Origin: a virus
Strand: one strand, 5' to 3'
Virus record (IMG/VR): IMGVR_UViG_3300046535_001092
Span: 1 to 64,000 of that record
DNA length: 64,000 nt
The position numbers were made by a program, and so were the translations under genes. The notes beneath the pieces were generated by a model. It searched no databases and was not told the DNA's origin. It saw only the letters and a list, made by a program, of their open reading frames with translations. Below, one piece after another: positions 38,674 through 46,463 of this stretch; position 1 is the first letter of the stretch, and the number at the start of each line of letters is the position of its first letter.

Positions 38674-39390
38674 ATGCTACTACAGAACATGACAAGTTGT
38701 GGTATTCAGGAGATAGGGTCTATCCATACCCATCCTACAGCTGAGGATGCCCTAATCTCCTTCTGTAAACAGAAGACAGGATATTCTCCATCTCCTGAGA
38801 AGCCTTGCTTGCAGAGTAATCTGCATGAGTTCTACGTGTTTAGTGGGTTTATTGGGATGGATGGAGCAATCCGAGAGACTGCTCCCTATAACATTGTGCC
38901 TGAGTTTGTCAAGCTAATTGAAGACAATAATCTTGGGGAAGTGTGGAAGACTAAGGTTGGACGGAATAGAGCGGTTCATCCCAATCATACATATCAGGCA
39001 TATATTTGGAGTCCTGACGTAGAGCGGCTACAGGAGTGGTATCGTGGTACCCTTGTCAAGCCTACAGTTAAGGTTGAGGTTAAGGTTGAGACTATGCCTC
39101 AGGTTGTTCAGCGTGATGTGATGAACGCAGTTAGAAATATCGCTATGCAGGCTATTCCTGAGTTTGACAGAGCAGCTAGACTTGGTGCTGCACATGGTAG
39201 ACAAGCTAATCTAGAGGAACAGACTCAGCATGTACCAGATGCACCTAAGGTTGCTAAGGCTGCTGTAAAAGAAGAGAGAAAGCTGCCTCAGGCCTACTAT
39301 GATATCCCTGACAAGCCTGTTAGACGTGCTACAGTAAAGCTGGGGCTGAAGCCAAGAAAGAGACTTTTTAGACGAGGAGGAGGGTTCTAA
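38674..39390 (+). CDS. SCG-family paralogue 3 with long tail
   Basis: 238 aa. Residues 1-130 are the family domain (TSCGIQEIGSIHTHPTAEDA, FSGFIGMDG, LGEVWKTKVGRN, AYIWSPDVERLQEWYRG). Residues 131-238 are an added basic, partly helical tail ending in RKRLFRRGGGF. Function unknown; next to the ligase cluster. Confidence 0.65.
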   Translation: MLLQNMTSCGIQEIGSIHTHPTAEDALISFCKQKTGYSPSPEKPCLQSNLHEFYVFSGFIGMDGAIRETAPYNIVPEFVKLIEDNNLGEVWKTKVGRNRAVHPNHTYQAYIWSPDVERLQEWYRGTLVKPTVKVEVKVETMPQVVQRDVMNAVRNIAMQAIPEFDRAARLGAAHGRQANLEEQTQHVPDAPKVAKAAVKEERKLPQAYYDIPDKPVRRATVKLGLKPRKRLFRRGGGF

Positions 39391-40196
39391 TGGCATTGCT
39401 AGGAAAGTCATTGAGTGTTGCTGAGACTGAGCCATGGGTGCTGGATGAGGGGCTTGCACTGATTCGAGCCATTCAGACTGACACTAGAAACTACGGCTAC
39501 CATATCGCATTGGGTGGTGGAGTTCTTAATAAGGGTAGATCAAGTAAGGATATTGATTTATTCTTCCTTCCTATGGAGGGTAAGGGTTTCACCATGCTCG
39601 ATAAGAAGCTGGTGGCATGGCTTATTAGTATGTGGGGTGAGCCTGAGGACATGACTAAGCCTTCTAAAGAAGGTCCTAAGTATAAGACTGTGAGATCACA
39701 GCCAGTGTTAAGAACGTCCCCATGGTCTCTTAACATTGATAACATTGTTGCTACTAATGCTCCACCACCCCCAGCCCCAGTAGCACCTAACAATCTAGGT
39801 GATGGTCTAACTGAAGCTCAGAGGGAGTATGCTAGATATCAGGAGCATGCTAGACAGATTAGGGATGAGAACAATAGGATAGAGGCCGAGAGACGAGCTA
39901 GACAAGCTGAGAATCTTATACCTGAACAACCTCTCCATCAGTACTATGTGGCTAACTATAATGCTGATGGGACTATGGACTTTAGAGTTAATCCAGTATT
40001 TGCTGAGACTGTAGCTGAGGGTCCAGCTCCTGATCCTATTCCTGGAACCATTGGTGCTGAGATGCAGGCAGCTAGTGCTGGTCTAGGTGTAATCACTGAG
40101 GCTTCTGTTGAGCCTTATAAGTCTGGAAGTTCTATCTATCGGTATAAGCTGAAGTTTCATCGTGGTGATGGTAGAATTGACGCGTTCATCGTTTAG
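39390..40196 (+). CDS. nucleotidyltransferase-fold protein
   Basis: 268 aa, TAATG overlap. Residues ~36-60 (HIALGGGVLNKGRSSKDIDL) match the GG...S-x-DxD motif of polymerase-beta-like nucleotidyltransferases. Then a Pro-rich linker (~122-133), a charged helix (~140-170) and a C-terminal beta domain. The first two catalytic acids (DID) are present; a third is not obvious. The same fold opens 54526-55230. Target unknown. Confidence 0.65.
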   Translation: MALLGKSLSVAETEPWVLDEGLALIRAIQTDTRNYGYHIALGGGVLNKGRSSKDIDLFFLPMEGKGFTMLDKKLVAWLISMWGEPEDMTKPSKEGPKYKTVRSQPVLRTSPWSLNIDNIVATNAPPPPAPVAPNNLGDGLTEAQREYARYQEHARQIRDENNRIEAERRARQAENLIPEQPLHQYYVANYNADGTMDFRVNPVFAETVAEGPAPDPIPGTIGAEMQAASAGLGVITEASVEPYKSGSSIYRYKLKFHRGDGRIDAFIV

Positions 40197-40208
40197 GAAG
40201 GGGAAGAA

Positions 40209-40694
40209 ATGGCTGAGACAATTAATATGATTAAGAGGGGTGAGACATGTATGCAGATCACCCTGCATCGGTCTGCGATTGGGCTAAGTGTCCATGTCAA
40301 GACCCATCCTGCTATTGAGGACTTCATGAGAAGTCTGGGAGATGGTCTTGTAAAACCAGTTGAGATCTATGGTAAGTCGTGGATCTCTATGCCTGGGTCC
40401 GAGAGAAGTCTGGAGATCTATAATATGGATCGTAGTCTGCCATATGATATGTATCGCCTAGATATCGCTGGTAGACCAATGGAGCAAGAGGGGCAGCTAA
40501 ATATGAGCTTCCTACGGCTTGCAGGTACAAGTGAGGGTAATGGGGTTACCTTTGGAGTGAAGGGCGTATATAGTTTGGAGTCCCTTAGAAATCTGAGAGA
40601 CAAGATTAGTGCCTCTGCTAGACAGCTCTATATCGAGTACCTCCGTCCGGTTGATCTCACTGTGACTGTGAGTACTCAGGAAATGGCAGGATAG
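40209..40694 (+). CDS. hypothetical protein
   Basis: 161 aa. Mixed alpha/beta with an arginine-rich middle (SLRNLRDKISASARQLYIEY near the end). GGGGAAG upstream. Unknown. Confidence 0.6.
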   Translation: MAETINMIKRGETCMQITLHRSAIGLSVHVKTHPAIEDFMRSLGDGLVKPVEIYGKSWISMPGSERSLEIYNMDRSLPYDMYRLDIAGRPMEQEGQLNMSFLRLAGTSEGNGVTFGVKGVYSLESLRNLRDKISASARQLYIEYLRPVDLTVTVSTQEMAG

Positions 40695-40695
40695 A

Positions 40696-40815
40696 ATGGG
40701 TAGAGAAGCAAACGTTACGAAGGAGCGGGTCTGTCCGCTGTGTGCCAAGATTCTAGTTGTTACTGGTAAGGAACTTCGGTCACATATTGCAAATTGTAAA
40801 GGGTTAGAGGCATGA
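40696..40815 (+). CDS. C2HC zinc-finger micro-protein
   Basis: 39 aa. VCPLCAKILVVTGKELRSH then IANC gives a C-x2-C...H-x3-C finger. ATGA overlap with the next gene. Confidence 0.55.
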   Translation: MGREANVTKERVCPLCAKILVVTGKELRSHIANCKGLEA

Positions 40816-41003
40816 ACTTTAGACAGTTTCTAAATCAGATTTCTGAGGTAGCTGGACATAGAAATGCTGCTACAGAGGTTAGGTTTCTGTTTTGGAATGA
40901 CATTTGTCCCTACACGGCAGGAGAGCCAGTGAAGGTGGAATGGGATAAGAAGAACAATGAAGTTACAGTCATTATCGGCCAAGAGCCGAAAGATTTCCTC
41001 TAA
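40812..41003 (+). CDS. small hypothetical protein
   Basis: 63 aa, FRQFLNQISEVAGHRNAATE then beta (VKVEWDKKNNEVTVIIG). Unknown. Confidence 0.5.
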   Translation: MNFRQFLNQISEVAGHRNAATEVRFLFWNDICPYTAGEPVKVEWDKKNNEVTVIIGQEPKDFL

Positions 41004-41361
41004 CCTAGAGTTAGAAGGTCTTAGGGTGTTTGCCCTGAGGATCGGAGCGGGCTGGGTGGAAATTAGAGCCTCTGAGACTAAGCCAACTGGATACATCTCT
41101 AAGGCTACTAAGATGGTGGAGACCCCTGAACTATACTTTGACTCCAATGGCCGTGAACGGTCAAAGCTTGTCAAGAAGGAATTAGTTATAGAGATGATCC
41201 ACCATGAGGGAGGGGAGATTCTGTGCTCGCTGAAGACTTCTAAGTTTTCAGCCCTGACCAGGCTCCCACTCCCACCTAAAGGACACATCACCGAAGTCCC
41301 TGCTGAGCAGGCGAGTCGGTTTCTTGACAAATCGTGGAGACGGAAGCATAATCTTTCCTAG
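40957..41361 (+). CDS. hypothetical protein
   Basis: 134 aa, overlapping the previous gene by 47 bp; a later start is possible. Basic, with a beta core (LRVFALRIGAGWVEIRASET). Unknown. Confidence 0.5.
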   Translation: MKLQSLSAKSRKISSNLELEGLRVFALRIGAGWVEIRASETKPTGYISKATKMVETPELYFDSNGRERSKLVKKELVIEMIHHEGGEILCSLKTSKFSALTRLPLPPKGHITEVPAEQASRFLDKSWRRKHNLS

Positions 41362-41404
41362 CCTGCGGTGCCGTGGAGGGTTAGGTTGAGAGGGAAGGAG
41401 AGGT

Positions 41405-41575
41405 ATGAGTGACTGTAAAGACAATGGTCTATATCATCAGAAGTTGGATCTGTTAATTAGTCTACAGAGAGAGTCAAACAGCCAACAGGCTGAGATTATA
41501 GAGCAGAATGAAGAGATTATCGAGAAACTGACTGAGATTAACTTGAGTGGCAGAGGGTATGACATTGAGAATTAA
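41405..41575 (+). CDS. small coiled-coil protein
   Basis: 56 aa after AAGGAGAGG. Heptads through QQAEIIEQNEEIIEKLTEI. Unknown. Confidence 0.55.
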   Translation: MSDCKDNGLYHQKLDLLISLQRESNSQQAEIIEQNEEIIEKLTEINLSGRGYDIEN

Positions 41576-41780
41576 AAGCGTCCAATGTTCATATAGTGGG
41601 TGTGGCGATAGACGTAGACACCATGAGAATCCAGAGCCAAGAGGCATTAGAAATACCTTCATCGTTCCTGGAGATTCTAAAGGACCGTGGTTTTGCTCTA
41701 TAGAGTGCTCAGCTTATTATAAAGCGGTAGGAGATAATGGAAGACCCAACGCGCCAACAGAAAATAGACCTTATCCGTAA
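41559..41780 (+). CDS. small zinc-binding protein
   Basis: 73 aa. QCSYSGCGDRRRHHE and FCSIEC provide Cys/His ligands like a treble clef. Overlaps both neighbours. Unknown. Confidence 0.5.
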   Translation: MTLRIKSVQCSYSGCGDRRRHHENPEPRGIRNTFIVPGDSKGPWFCSIECSAYYKAVGDNGRPNAPTENRPYP

Positions 41781-41889
41781 GCTAATGGATCGTGCTCTAG
41801 AGGCTATAGAAAGAGACTATCAAGAGGCTATGGCTAAGATCTACTTTAGTAAGGACTGGGGACCGAAAGAAGAGGAAGAGGATCATTAG
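41737..41889 (+). CDS. small helical protein
   Basis: 50 aa, ATG after GGAG. One long charged helix (LIRKLMDRALEAIERDYQEA) with an acidic end. Unknown. Confidence 0.5.
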   Translation: MEDPTRQQKIDLIRKLMDRALEAIERDYQEAMAKIYFSKDWGPKEEEEDH

Positions 41890-42237
41890 GTGGACAAATC
41901 GGTAGACCCTGGACAGCTGGCGATAGACCTACTGTCTAGGTCCATATGTTCCGTACAGGTCGCAGCGGTCATTGTGGATAGAAAAGGTAGCATATTCGCA
42001 TGGGGATGGAATTCCTGTGGTTCAGACGGGTATGGTGAACATGCAGAATGTGCTGCCATCAGGCGGGCAAATCAACGTAGGTTAAAGCATGCTACGATAT
42101 ATGTGGCTGCAAGGCGTAGGGATAGGAAGTGGGACAAGTGCGTAACTGCTAAGCCCTGTCTATCTTGTCAGTATAGACTTGATAGATGGGGTCTTAGCGT
42201 GGTATTTAGAGATGGTAAAGGAGTGTGGAATGGGTGA
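41890..42237 (+). CDS. cytidine/deoxycytidylate deaminase-family protein
   Basis: 115 aa, GTG directly after the previous stop. Zinc motifs HAECAAI (His51, Glu53) and PCLSC (Cys90, Cys93) are complete. It is shorter than typical dCMP deaminases (about 150 aa) and lacks an extra zinc site. It probably turns dCMP or a related base to the uracil form, feeding dUMP. No thymidylate synthase is seen in the window. Confidence 0.85.
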   Translation: MDKSVDPGQLAIDLLSRSICSVQVAAVIVDRKGSIFAWGWNSCGSDGYGEHAECAAIRRANQRRLKHATIYVAARRRDRKWDKCVTAKPCLSCQYRLDRWGLSVVFRDGKGVWNG

Positions 42238-42475
42238 GCCTAGATGGGAACCTAGATATAGTGGCCCTAAAAAGAGTGGAATCTGTGTTTGTGGTCACTC
42301 TTGGGAAGATCACCATCTAGGTATAGTTATGAACTCAGACTATGCAAGAGAGACACAAGAAGGGTATATACCCCAAGAGTGTGAGTTCTTTGGATTTAAC
42401 GAGAGTGGCGGATTAGATGATAAGGGTAACTATCATTGTGGTAGTTATAAGGATGTGGGAGTAGAAAATGGTTAA
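42230..42475 (+). CDS. small zinc-binding protein
   Basis: 81 aa from MGEPRWEPRYSGPKKSG. ICVCGHSWEDHHLG and later CEFFG follow a C-x-C-G-H...H...C pattern common in short phage proteins. Unknown. Confidence 0.55.
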   Translation: MGEPRWEPRYSGPKKSGICVCGHSWEDHHLGIVMNSDYARETQEGYIPQECEFFGFNESGGLDDKGNYHCGSYKDVGVENG

Positions 42476-42695
42476 TTATGTCTATTTGAGTTTGGCTATT
42501 GCTGCTGGTATGGTCCTAGAGGCCCTAATTCTAGGTGCTATCGGTGCAAGCTTTAGATATTGGCAGTGGAGACGGTCTGAGCCACAGCGCAAGCTAATGG
42601 AAGAGAAGATGAGACAGTATTTGGAACAGGCAAGCAAGGCTGCAAGTGAGCAGGACGATCTGCCCCTATTCCCAACCTCAGGCTCTGTGAACTAA
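42468..42695 (+). CDS. single-span membrane protein
   Basis: 75 aa. N-terminal helix (YLSLAIAAGMVLEALILGAI) then a charged coiled coil (LMEEKMRQYLEQASKAASEQ). The layout recalls spanin or membrane-adaptor proteins, but nothing specific. Confidence 0.5.
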   Translation: MVNYVYLSLAIAAGMVLEALILGAIGASFRYWQWRRSEPQRKLMEEKMRQYLEQASKAASEQDDLPLFPTSGSVN

Positions 42696-42696
42696 C

Positions 42697-42948
42697 ATGA
42701 ACTTCAACTCCAGTGGGCGTATTAAGACCTCTGTCTTAGCTAAGATGGCTAGGTTGAATGCATCTGTCTTGAGAGAAGATGGTAGGATTGAGAGGATGTG
42801 CAATCATGGGATTGGTCATACTGTTGGCAATGCTGCTGATACTCCTAGAGGTGAGTACTTCTGGAGCCATGGCTGCGACGGCTGTTGTACAGGATGGGAG
42901 AAGGATGATGGGACAGTCTATGAGGCTCTTCAACCTACTGAGGACTGA
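42697..42948 (+). CDS. Cys/His-rich phage protein
   Basis: 83 aa. MCNHGIGHTVGNAAD then WSHGCDGCCTGW is a conserved signature I associate with small phage proteins of unknown role; zinc binding likely. Confidence 0.55.
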   Translation: MNFNSSGRIKTSVLAKMARLNASVLREDGRIERMCNHGIGHTVGNAADTPRGEYFWSHGCDGCCTGWEKDDGTVYEALQPTED

Positions 42949-43126
42949 GGATGTCTCGGGTGTGAGTGGAGTGGGAAGGGTAGCTCAAGGAGTGCAATTC
43001 CATGATGGTCAGTGTGTTGTCTCATGGTTTGGGGTCTATCATAGTATAGAGGTACATCCCAATATTGAGACTGTAGAGAAGGTTCATGGACATGAAGGAA
43101 AGACTAAGGTTGAATGGTTAGACTAA
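42920..43126 (+). CDS. conserved small phage protein
   Basis: 68 aa from MRLFNLLRTEDVSGVSGVG. The rest (VAQGVQFHDGQCVVSWFG, then VEKVHGHEGKTKVEWLD) is a pattern seen in many tailed phages, without a known function. It may start at 42905 instead. Overlaps the previous gene. Confidence 0.6.
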   Translation: MRLFNLLRTEDVSGVSGVGRVAQGVQFHDGQCVVSWFGVYHSIEVHPNIETVEKVHGHEGKTKVEWLD

Positions 43127-43170
43127 CATCCCCCTGAGCAGGGGGTTAACCGATGGGTGAGGTGTAACTA

Positions 43171-43242
43171 TTGATTATAGTTGCTATTATCGTGGCGGTG
43201 ATTGGATTGAGAGTGGTGTTGGAGTATAGAGGAAAGATATAA
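43171..43242 (+). CDS. membrane micro-protein
   Basis: 23 aa, TTG after GAGGTG. One hydrophobic helix (MIIVAIIVAVIGLRVVLEY). Coupled to the next start (TAATG). Upstream is a small GC hairpin (CCCCCT-GAGC-AGGGGG, 43131-43146). Confidence 0.4.
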   Translation: MIIVAIIVAVIGLRVVLEYRGKI

Positions 43243-43451
43243 TGCAGTATAAGATAGTTTATACACATGGATCATGGTATACGTTTCCATATGAAGTGTA
43301 TAGAAAGTATAGTTTTGGGTGGGCTATAGTTAACACTTACCTTACTCTAAAAGGAGCCAAGCGTAAGGTAGCTAAGATCGCTAGAGAAGAAGCTAAAAAG
43401 AGTGGTAAGGACTCTGACAGTGAAACTATATGGGAAGGGGTTATCGTATGA
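43242..43451 (+). CDS. small basic protein
   Basis: 69 aa. Aromatic start (YKIVYTHGSWYTFPYEVYRK), then a Lys-rich helix. Unknown. Confidence 0.5.
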   Translation: MQYKIVYTHGSWYTFPYEVYRKYSFGWAIVNTYLTLKGAKRKVAKIAREEAKKSGKDSDSETIWEGVIV

Positions 43452-43621
43452 GATTAAAGGTTAGTAGAGACAGTAATCGTAAGGCGTATCTAAGGGTTCC
43501 ACGCTCACTTCTACGTAAGATTGGAGTTAAGAATGGAGACACCATTAAGGCCGAGTATGTTCAGTATAGCCTGCCGCATCCTTCAATTGGACCTGGCTAC
43601 ATCACTATCTTTAGAAAGTAA
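43448..43621 (+). CDS. AbrB/SpoVT-like DNA-binding domain 1
   Basis: 57 aa from MRLKVSRDSNRKAYLRVPRS. LRVPRSLLRKIGVKNGDTIK is the swapped-hairpin AbrB motif (strand, helix, GxKxGD turn). Such proteins bind promoter DNA as dimers. A second, more diverged copy follows. Confidence 0.65.
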   Translation: MRLKVSRDSNRKAYLRVPRSLLRKIGVKNGDTIKAEYVQYSLPHPSIGPGYITIFRK

Positions 43622-43629
43622 GGTATCTA

Positions 43630-43791
43630 ATGAACGCTAAGGTTAAGCTCGACTACAAGACAGGGGAGTACTATTTAGTACTCCCTCCAGAGGTTGTTAA
43701 TCTCCTTAAGTGGGGAGATGGGACTAAGCTTGTAGTGGATGTCCCTACTACACATAAGGATCAGATTGTGGTACATAGATATGGTAGCTGA
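43630..43791 (+). CDS. AbrB-like domain 2
   Basis: 53 aa. YYLVLPPEVVNLLKWGDGTK then LVVDVP repeats the strand-helix-GDG turn pattern of the previous gene. Possible heterodimer partner. Confidence 0.55.
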   Translation: MNAKVKLDYKTGEYYLVLPPEVVNLLKWGDGTKLVVDVPTTHKDQIVVHRYGS

Positions 43792-44008
43792 GTTTATCCT
43801 TAAGTATAATGACGGAAGGGAGGCTATGAGGTTTGCCTTCCACCCTAGGTCATTCTTTAGATGGTTAGCTACTCCTGGACAGGAGATTATCTGTGAGGAT
43901 GGATATAAGATTAATGAGATTAGTACTATGTGCCATACACCCCTACAAAGCTCTCTTATAACAGAGTATATACCTGAAGATCCTGAAGATGATTGGAGAG
44001 ACTATTAA
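43781..44008 (+). CDS. small hypothetical protein
   Basis: 75 aa from MVAEFILKYNDGREAMRFAF. Acidic end. Overlaps the previous gene by 11 bp. Unknown. Confidence 0.5.
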   Translation: MVAEFILKYNDGREAMRFAFHPRSFFRWLATPGQEIICEDGYKINEISTMCHTPLQSSLITEYIPEDPEDDWRDY

Positions 44009-44154
44009 TGTCTAAATCCTTATGTCCTACATGTAAATTACCGATTAAAAAGGGTGACATCCACGGTATAATGGATGCATCTTATTCTATCTACTGTATA
44101 GTGTCTATGATTACTACAAATCCTAAGAAACTAGGAGTTATTAAGAGTGAGTAG
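44008..44154 (+). CDS. small zinc-binding protein
   Basis: 48 aa. LCPTCKLPIKKGDIH then a single later Cys. TAATG overlap. Unknown. Confidence 0.45.
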   Translation: MSKSLCPTCKLPIKKGDIHGIMDASYSIYCIVSMITTNPKKLGVIKSE

Positions 44155-44374
44155 ACATAAATATGAGGTGTGGTGTAAGGAGTGTGGCTGCATCATGTCT
44201 AAGAGAGAAGGGAAGTATGGACAATTCTACGGTTGCACGGGCTATCCTAGATGCAGGAATACGAGAACTCTTAGGGACGCTGAGGTTGAGGAGACTGAAG
44301 AAGATCAATCGCGTCTACGATCAAGGCTGGAGCGTATGGATGACCTCGACACAAATGAAGGAGAAGAAAGATGA
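44147..44374 (+). CDS. topoisomerase-type C4 zinc-finger protein
   Basis: 75 aa, GTG start. WCKECGCIMSKREGKYGQFY then GCTGYPRCRNT is the C4 finger found at the C-terminus of type IA topoisomerases, here free-standing with a charged helical tail. It probably binds single-stranded nucleic acid. Confidence 0.75.
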   Translation: MSRHKYEVWCKECGCIMSKREGKYGQFYGCTGYPRCRNTRTLRDAEVEETEEDQSRLRSRLERMDDLDTNEGEER

Positions 44375-44559
44375 TAGACGTTACACAGAAGATTATTGAC
44401 CTCGCCATCAAGCGTGACATAGAAGGTATGAAGAACACATTAGAGATGGCTGGATGGGATCAGATCTCCGTGGAGGGCTTTCTAATCGGCTTCACCCGTG
44501 GTCAGTGGCGAGCTTCCTACCCCCTAGAAGTCTACTTTCAAGGAGCATCAAATGTCTGA
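44371..44559 (+). CDS. small hypothetical protein
   Basis: 62 aa, ATGA overlap. Helical (IDLAIKRDIEGMKNTLEMAG). Unknown. Confidence 0.5.
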   Translation: MIDVTQKIIDLAIKRDIEGMKNTLEMAGWDQISVEGFLIGFTRGQWRASYPLEVYFQGASNV

Positions 44560-44980
44560 GTCCCGCCCCCCTGACGACACCCCGCGCCCGAGTGATGGTG
44601 ATTCGATGGCGTCTGCCGAATATCCGAATAAGGCAGTCCGGTTGGCTCACGAGCCGACCGCGTGTAAAGCGCCCATCGAGTCGCCTTCCATCGCCCCTGA
44701 CGACACCCCCACACGCCTCGATGAGATAGAGAAGCGGTGGCAAGATCAGGCCGACATCAATACCGACGTGCAATTCCTGCTGGCCGAAGTCTCCCGTCTC
44801 CGCGAGGCAGGAAATGAAATAGCTAAGGAGCTACATGCGGCTATCAATGAGCCCATGTATGCCGGGACTCGGCGGGATTGGATATGGAGAGCACAAACAG
44901 CCGAGGCCGAAGTCTCCCGTCTCCAGCAGGAGAATGCCAGACTGTCTGACATCCTTGAACGTTACAGCATCGAAGACTAG
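44552..44980 (+). CDS. coiled-coil protein with internal DNA repeats
   Basis: 142 aa. Disordered Pro/Asp/Ser start (residues 1-50), then coiled coil. The words AEVSRLREAGNEIA and AEVSRLQQENARL are encoded by an exact 20-bp direct repeat (44782-44801 and 44905-44924). A 16-bp word starting at 44568 and 44694 is also repeated. The gene is GC-richer than its neighbours, which may mean recent acquisition. It ends the early run. Confidence 0.6.
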   Translation: MSESRPPDDTPRPSDGDSMASAEYPNKAVRLAHEPTACKAPIESPSIAPDDTPTRLDEIEKRWQDQADINTDVQFLLAEVSRLREAGNEIAKELHAAINEPMYAGTRRDWIWRAQTAEAEVSRLQQENARLSDILERYSIED

Positions 44981-45133
44981 GCTGAGGTGCCTGCCCCCGC
45001 AGGGGGCGAGGTGCATCAGCCGGGTCGCCCTCTCATCCTTACCCCACCCGCTCCGCAGCGTGGGGGGTCTGGGGGGAGCGGAGAAAGCTGGGGGGTACTT
45101 AGGGGGGTTTGAGTGAGTTAACTCACACAGTAG

Positions 45134-45201
45134 GGGTGATGGGTCACCCATCAGTGCTGCATGCCCTTTGTTTGCAGAGAGTTGTGGGTGATGGGTCACC
45201 C
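45134..45201. repeat. pair of identical operator-like inverted repeats
   Basis: GGGTGATGGGTCACCC at 45134-45149 and again at 45186-45201, 52 bp apart (about five helical turns). Each is a 6-bp inverted repeat with a 4-bp centre. Spacing on the same helix face suggests cooperative repressor binding or looping. Confidence 0.7.
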
Positions 45202-45264
45202 CTCAAAATGCTGATGTAACTCAAAGTGTACTGCGCAGTCGACACCACAACATATGGTGGTTTG

Positions 45265-45293
45265 TTGACATCTGTGGATGGTCGTGCTATCGT
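45265..45293 (+). promoter_or_regulatory. promoter of the replication operon
   Basis: TTGACA (45265-45270), 17-bp spacer, TATCGT (45288-45293), with TG at the extended -10 position. Downstream of the operator pair. Confidence 0.7.
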
Positions 45294-45373
45294 TTGAAAT
45301 TCGGAATTTGTAAAGATGTAAATATGCCAAATCAACCTATCGTTATCAACGTTCGACAAAGTGGGGAGAATGA

Positions 45374-46351
45374 TTGGCAGATACTAAAAGGTTTCTCACC
45401 CTTGATGACTTGACACATATGCCTCAACCTCAATGGCTTATCGAAGGTCTCTTCGAAGTTAATGGTTTGGTAATGTTGGCTGGTCCTCCAGGTAACTATA
45501 AGTCCTTCTTGGCCTTAGACTGGCTTCTTTGTATGTCCACGGGACTCAAGTGGTGTAACAGATTGACTACACCGGCAAAGACCCTATATGTGTTAGGTGA
45601 GGGTAAGGCATCATTGCTAAAGAGAATGGAGACATGGATCACCTACAATGACCTAGGAGAGCGAGAGATGGAGAGGCTAAAGGAGAACTTCAGAGTCACC
45701 TTTAATGTGCCTCAGATGGCATCCAAGGCCTCCACAGATAACCTCCTGAATGACTTAGAGAATGAGAACTTCCATCCCTCTGTCATCGTAATTGATACCT
45801 TCGCTAGGTCGTTCGTAGGCCTCGACGAAAATAGTCAAAAGGATACCGGCTTATGGATTGAGAGTGCTGAGCGTCTAAGGGAAAAGGGGATGGCTGTGAT
45901 ATTCCTACACCATACCAAGAAGAATATGGATTATGGCCTCCAGTATCGTGGTTCGTCTGCTATAATGGGAGCCATGGACACAGCTATGGTCCTATCTAAG
46001 GATGGTCAATCAGCTAGGGTTGTTCTTAAGGTTGTGAAGCAGAAGGACCATGAGGAAGCTAAGCCTATGACCTTCATTAGACAGGTCATTGGATCGTCTA
46101 GAGAAGAGGGATCAGTTGTGCTAGTCCCTGCCCCCTCTATTGACGAGAGGTTTACTGTCGAGGGTCAGCATATTGATGAGGTTATCAAGCAATTAATTAG
46201 AGATGATACCTTCGAATCCGATCGAGCTAGAAGTCGTATCCTAGTCACAAGTTATGGGTTTACTGATAGTGCTGCCCAAAGTCGAGTAGCAGCCATGAAG
46301 AAACGAATGGAGAAGGAGAAGGATAATGAGCAAGCCCTTGTCACCAGATGA
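45374..46351 (+). CDS. RecA-fold ATPase (AAA_25/RepA-like helicase)
   Basis: 325 aa, TTG start with GGGGAG upstream. Walker A GPPGNYKS (37-44), Walker B SVIVIDTFARS, then MAVIFLHHTKKN and QYRGSSAIMGAMDTAMVL (sensor/arginine region). This is the hexameric RepA/AAA_25 type used as replicative helicase or recombination motor. A C-terminal 70-residue part resembles a small winged helix (TFESDRARSRILVTSYGFTD). It is the first gene after the regulated promoter. Confidence 0.82.
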   Translation: MADTKRFLTLDDLTHMPQPQWLIEGLFEVNGLVMLAGPPGNYKSFLALDWLLCMSTGLKWCNRLTTPAKTLYVLGEGKASLLKRMETWITYNDLGEREMERLKENFRVTFNVPQMASKASTDNLLNDLENENFHPSVIVIDTFARSFVGLDENSQKDTGLWIESAERLREKGMAVIFLHHTKKNMDYGLQYRGSSAIMGAMDTAMVLSKDGQSARVVLKVVKQKDHEEAKPMTFIRQVIGSSREEGSVVLVPAPSIDERFTVEGQHIDEVIKQLIRDDTFESDRARSRILVTSYGFTDSAAQSRVAAMKKRMEKEKDNEQALVTR

Positions 46352-46463
46352 CCTAGATTGTCCTGACTGTGGAACGAAGATGAAGCATAAGTTTACTACG
46401 ACCTTTTGGACCCGCCACGATACTTATCAGTGTCCTAAATGTGGCAGATGGGAGATGAGATGA
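46326..46463 (+). CDS. small zinc-ribbon protein
   Basis: 45 aa. DCPDCGTKMKHKF and YQCPKCGRW form a textbook two-CPxCG ribbon. Coupled at both ends. Confidence 0.6.
   Translation: MSKPLSPDDLDCPDCGTKMKHKFTTTFWTRHDTYQCPKCGRWEMR

Larger units (their letters stand above)
44981..45373. promoter_or_regulatory. control region between early and replication genes
   Basis: About 390 gene-free bases. Contents: a GC hairpin (GCCCCC-GCA-GGGGGC, 44992-45006) within GGCTGA...TCAGCC, a CCGCTCC/GGAGCGG stem, the 15-mer 45111-45125 shared with 8807-8821, two identical 16-bp inverted repeats, and the promoter 45265-45293. It may also serve as an origin, being next to a helicase-like gene (inference). Confidence 0.6.
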
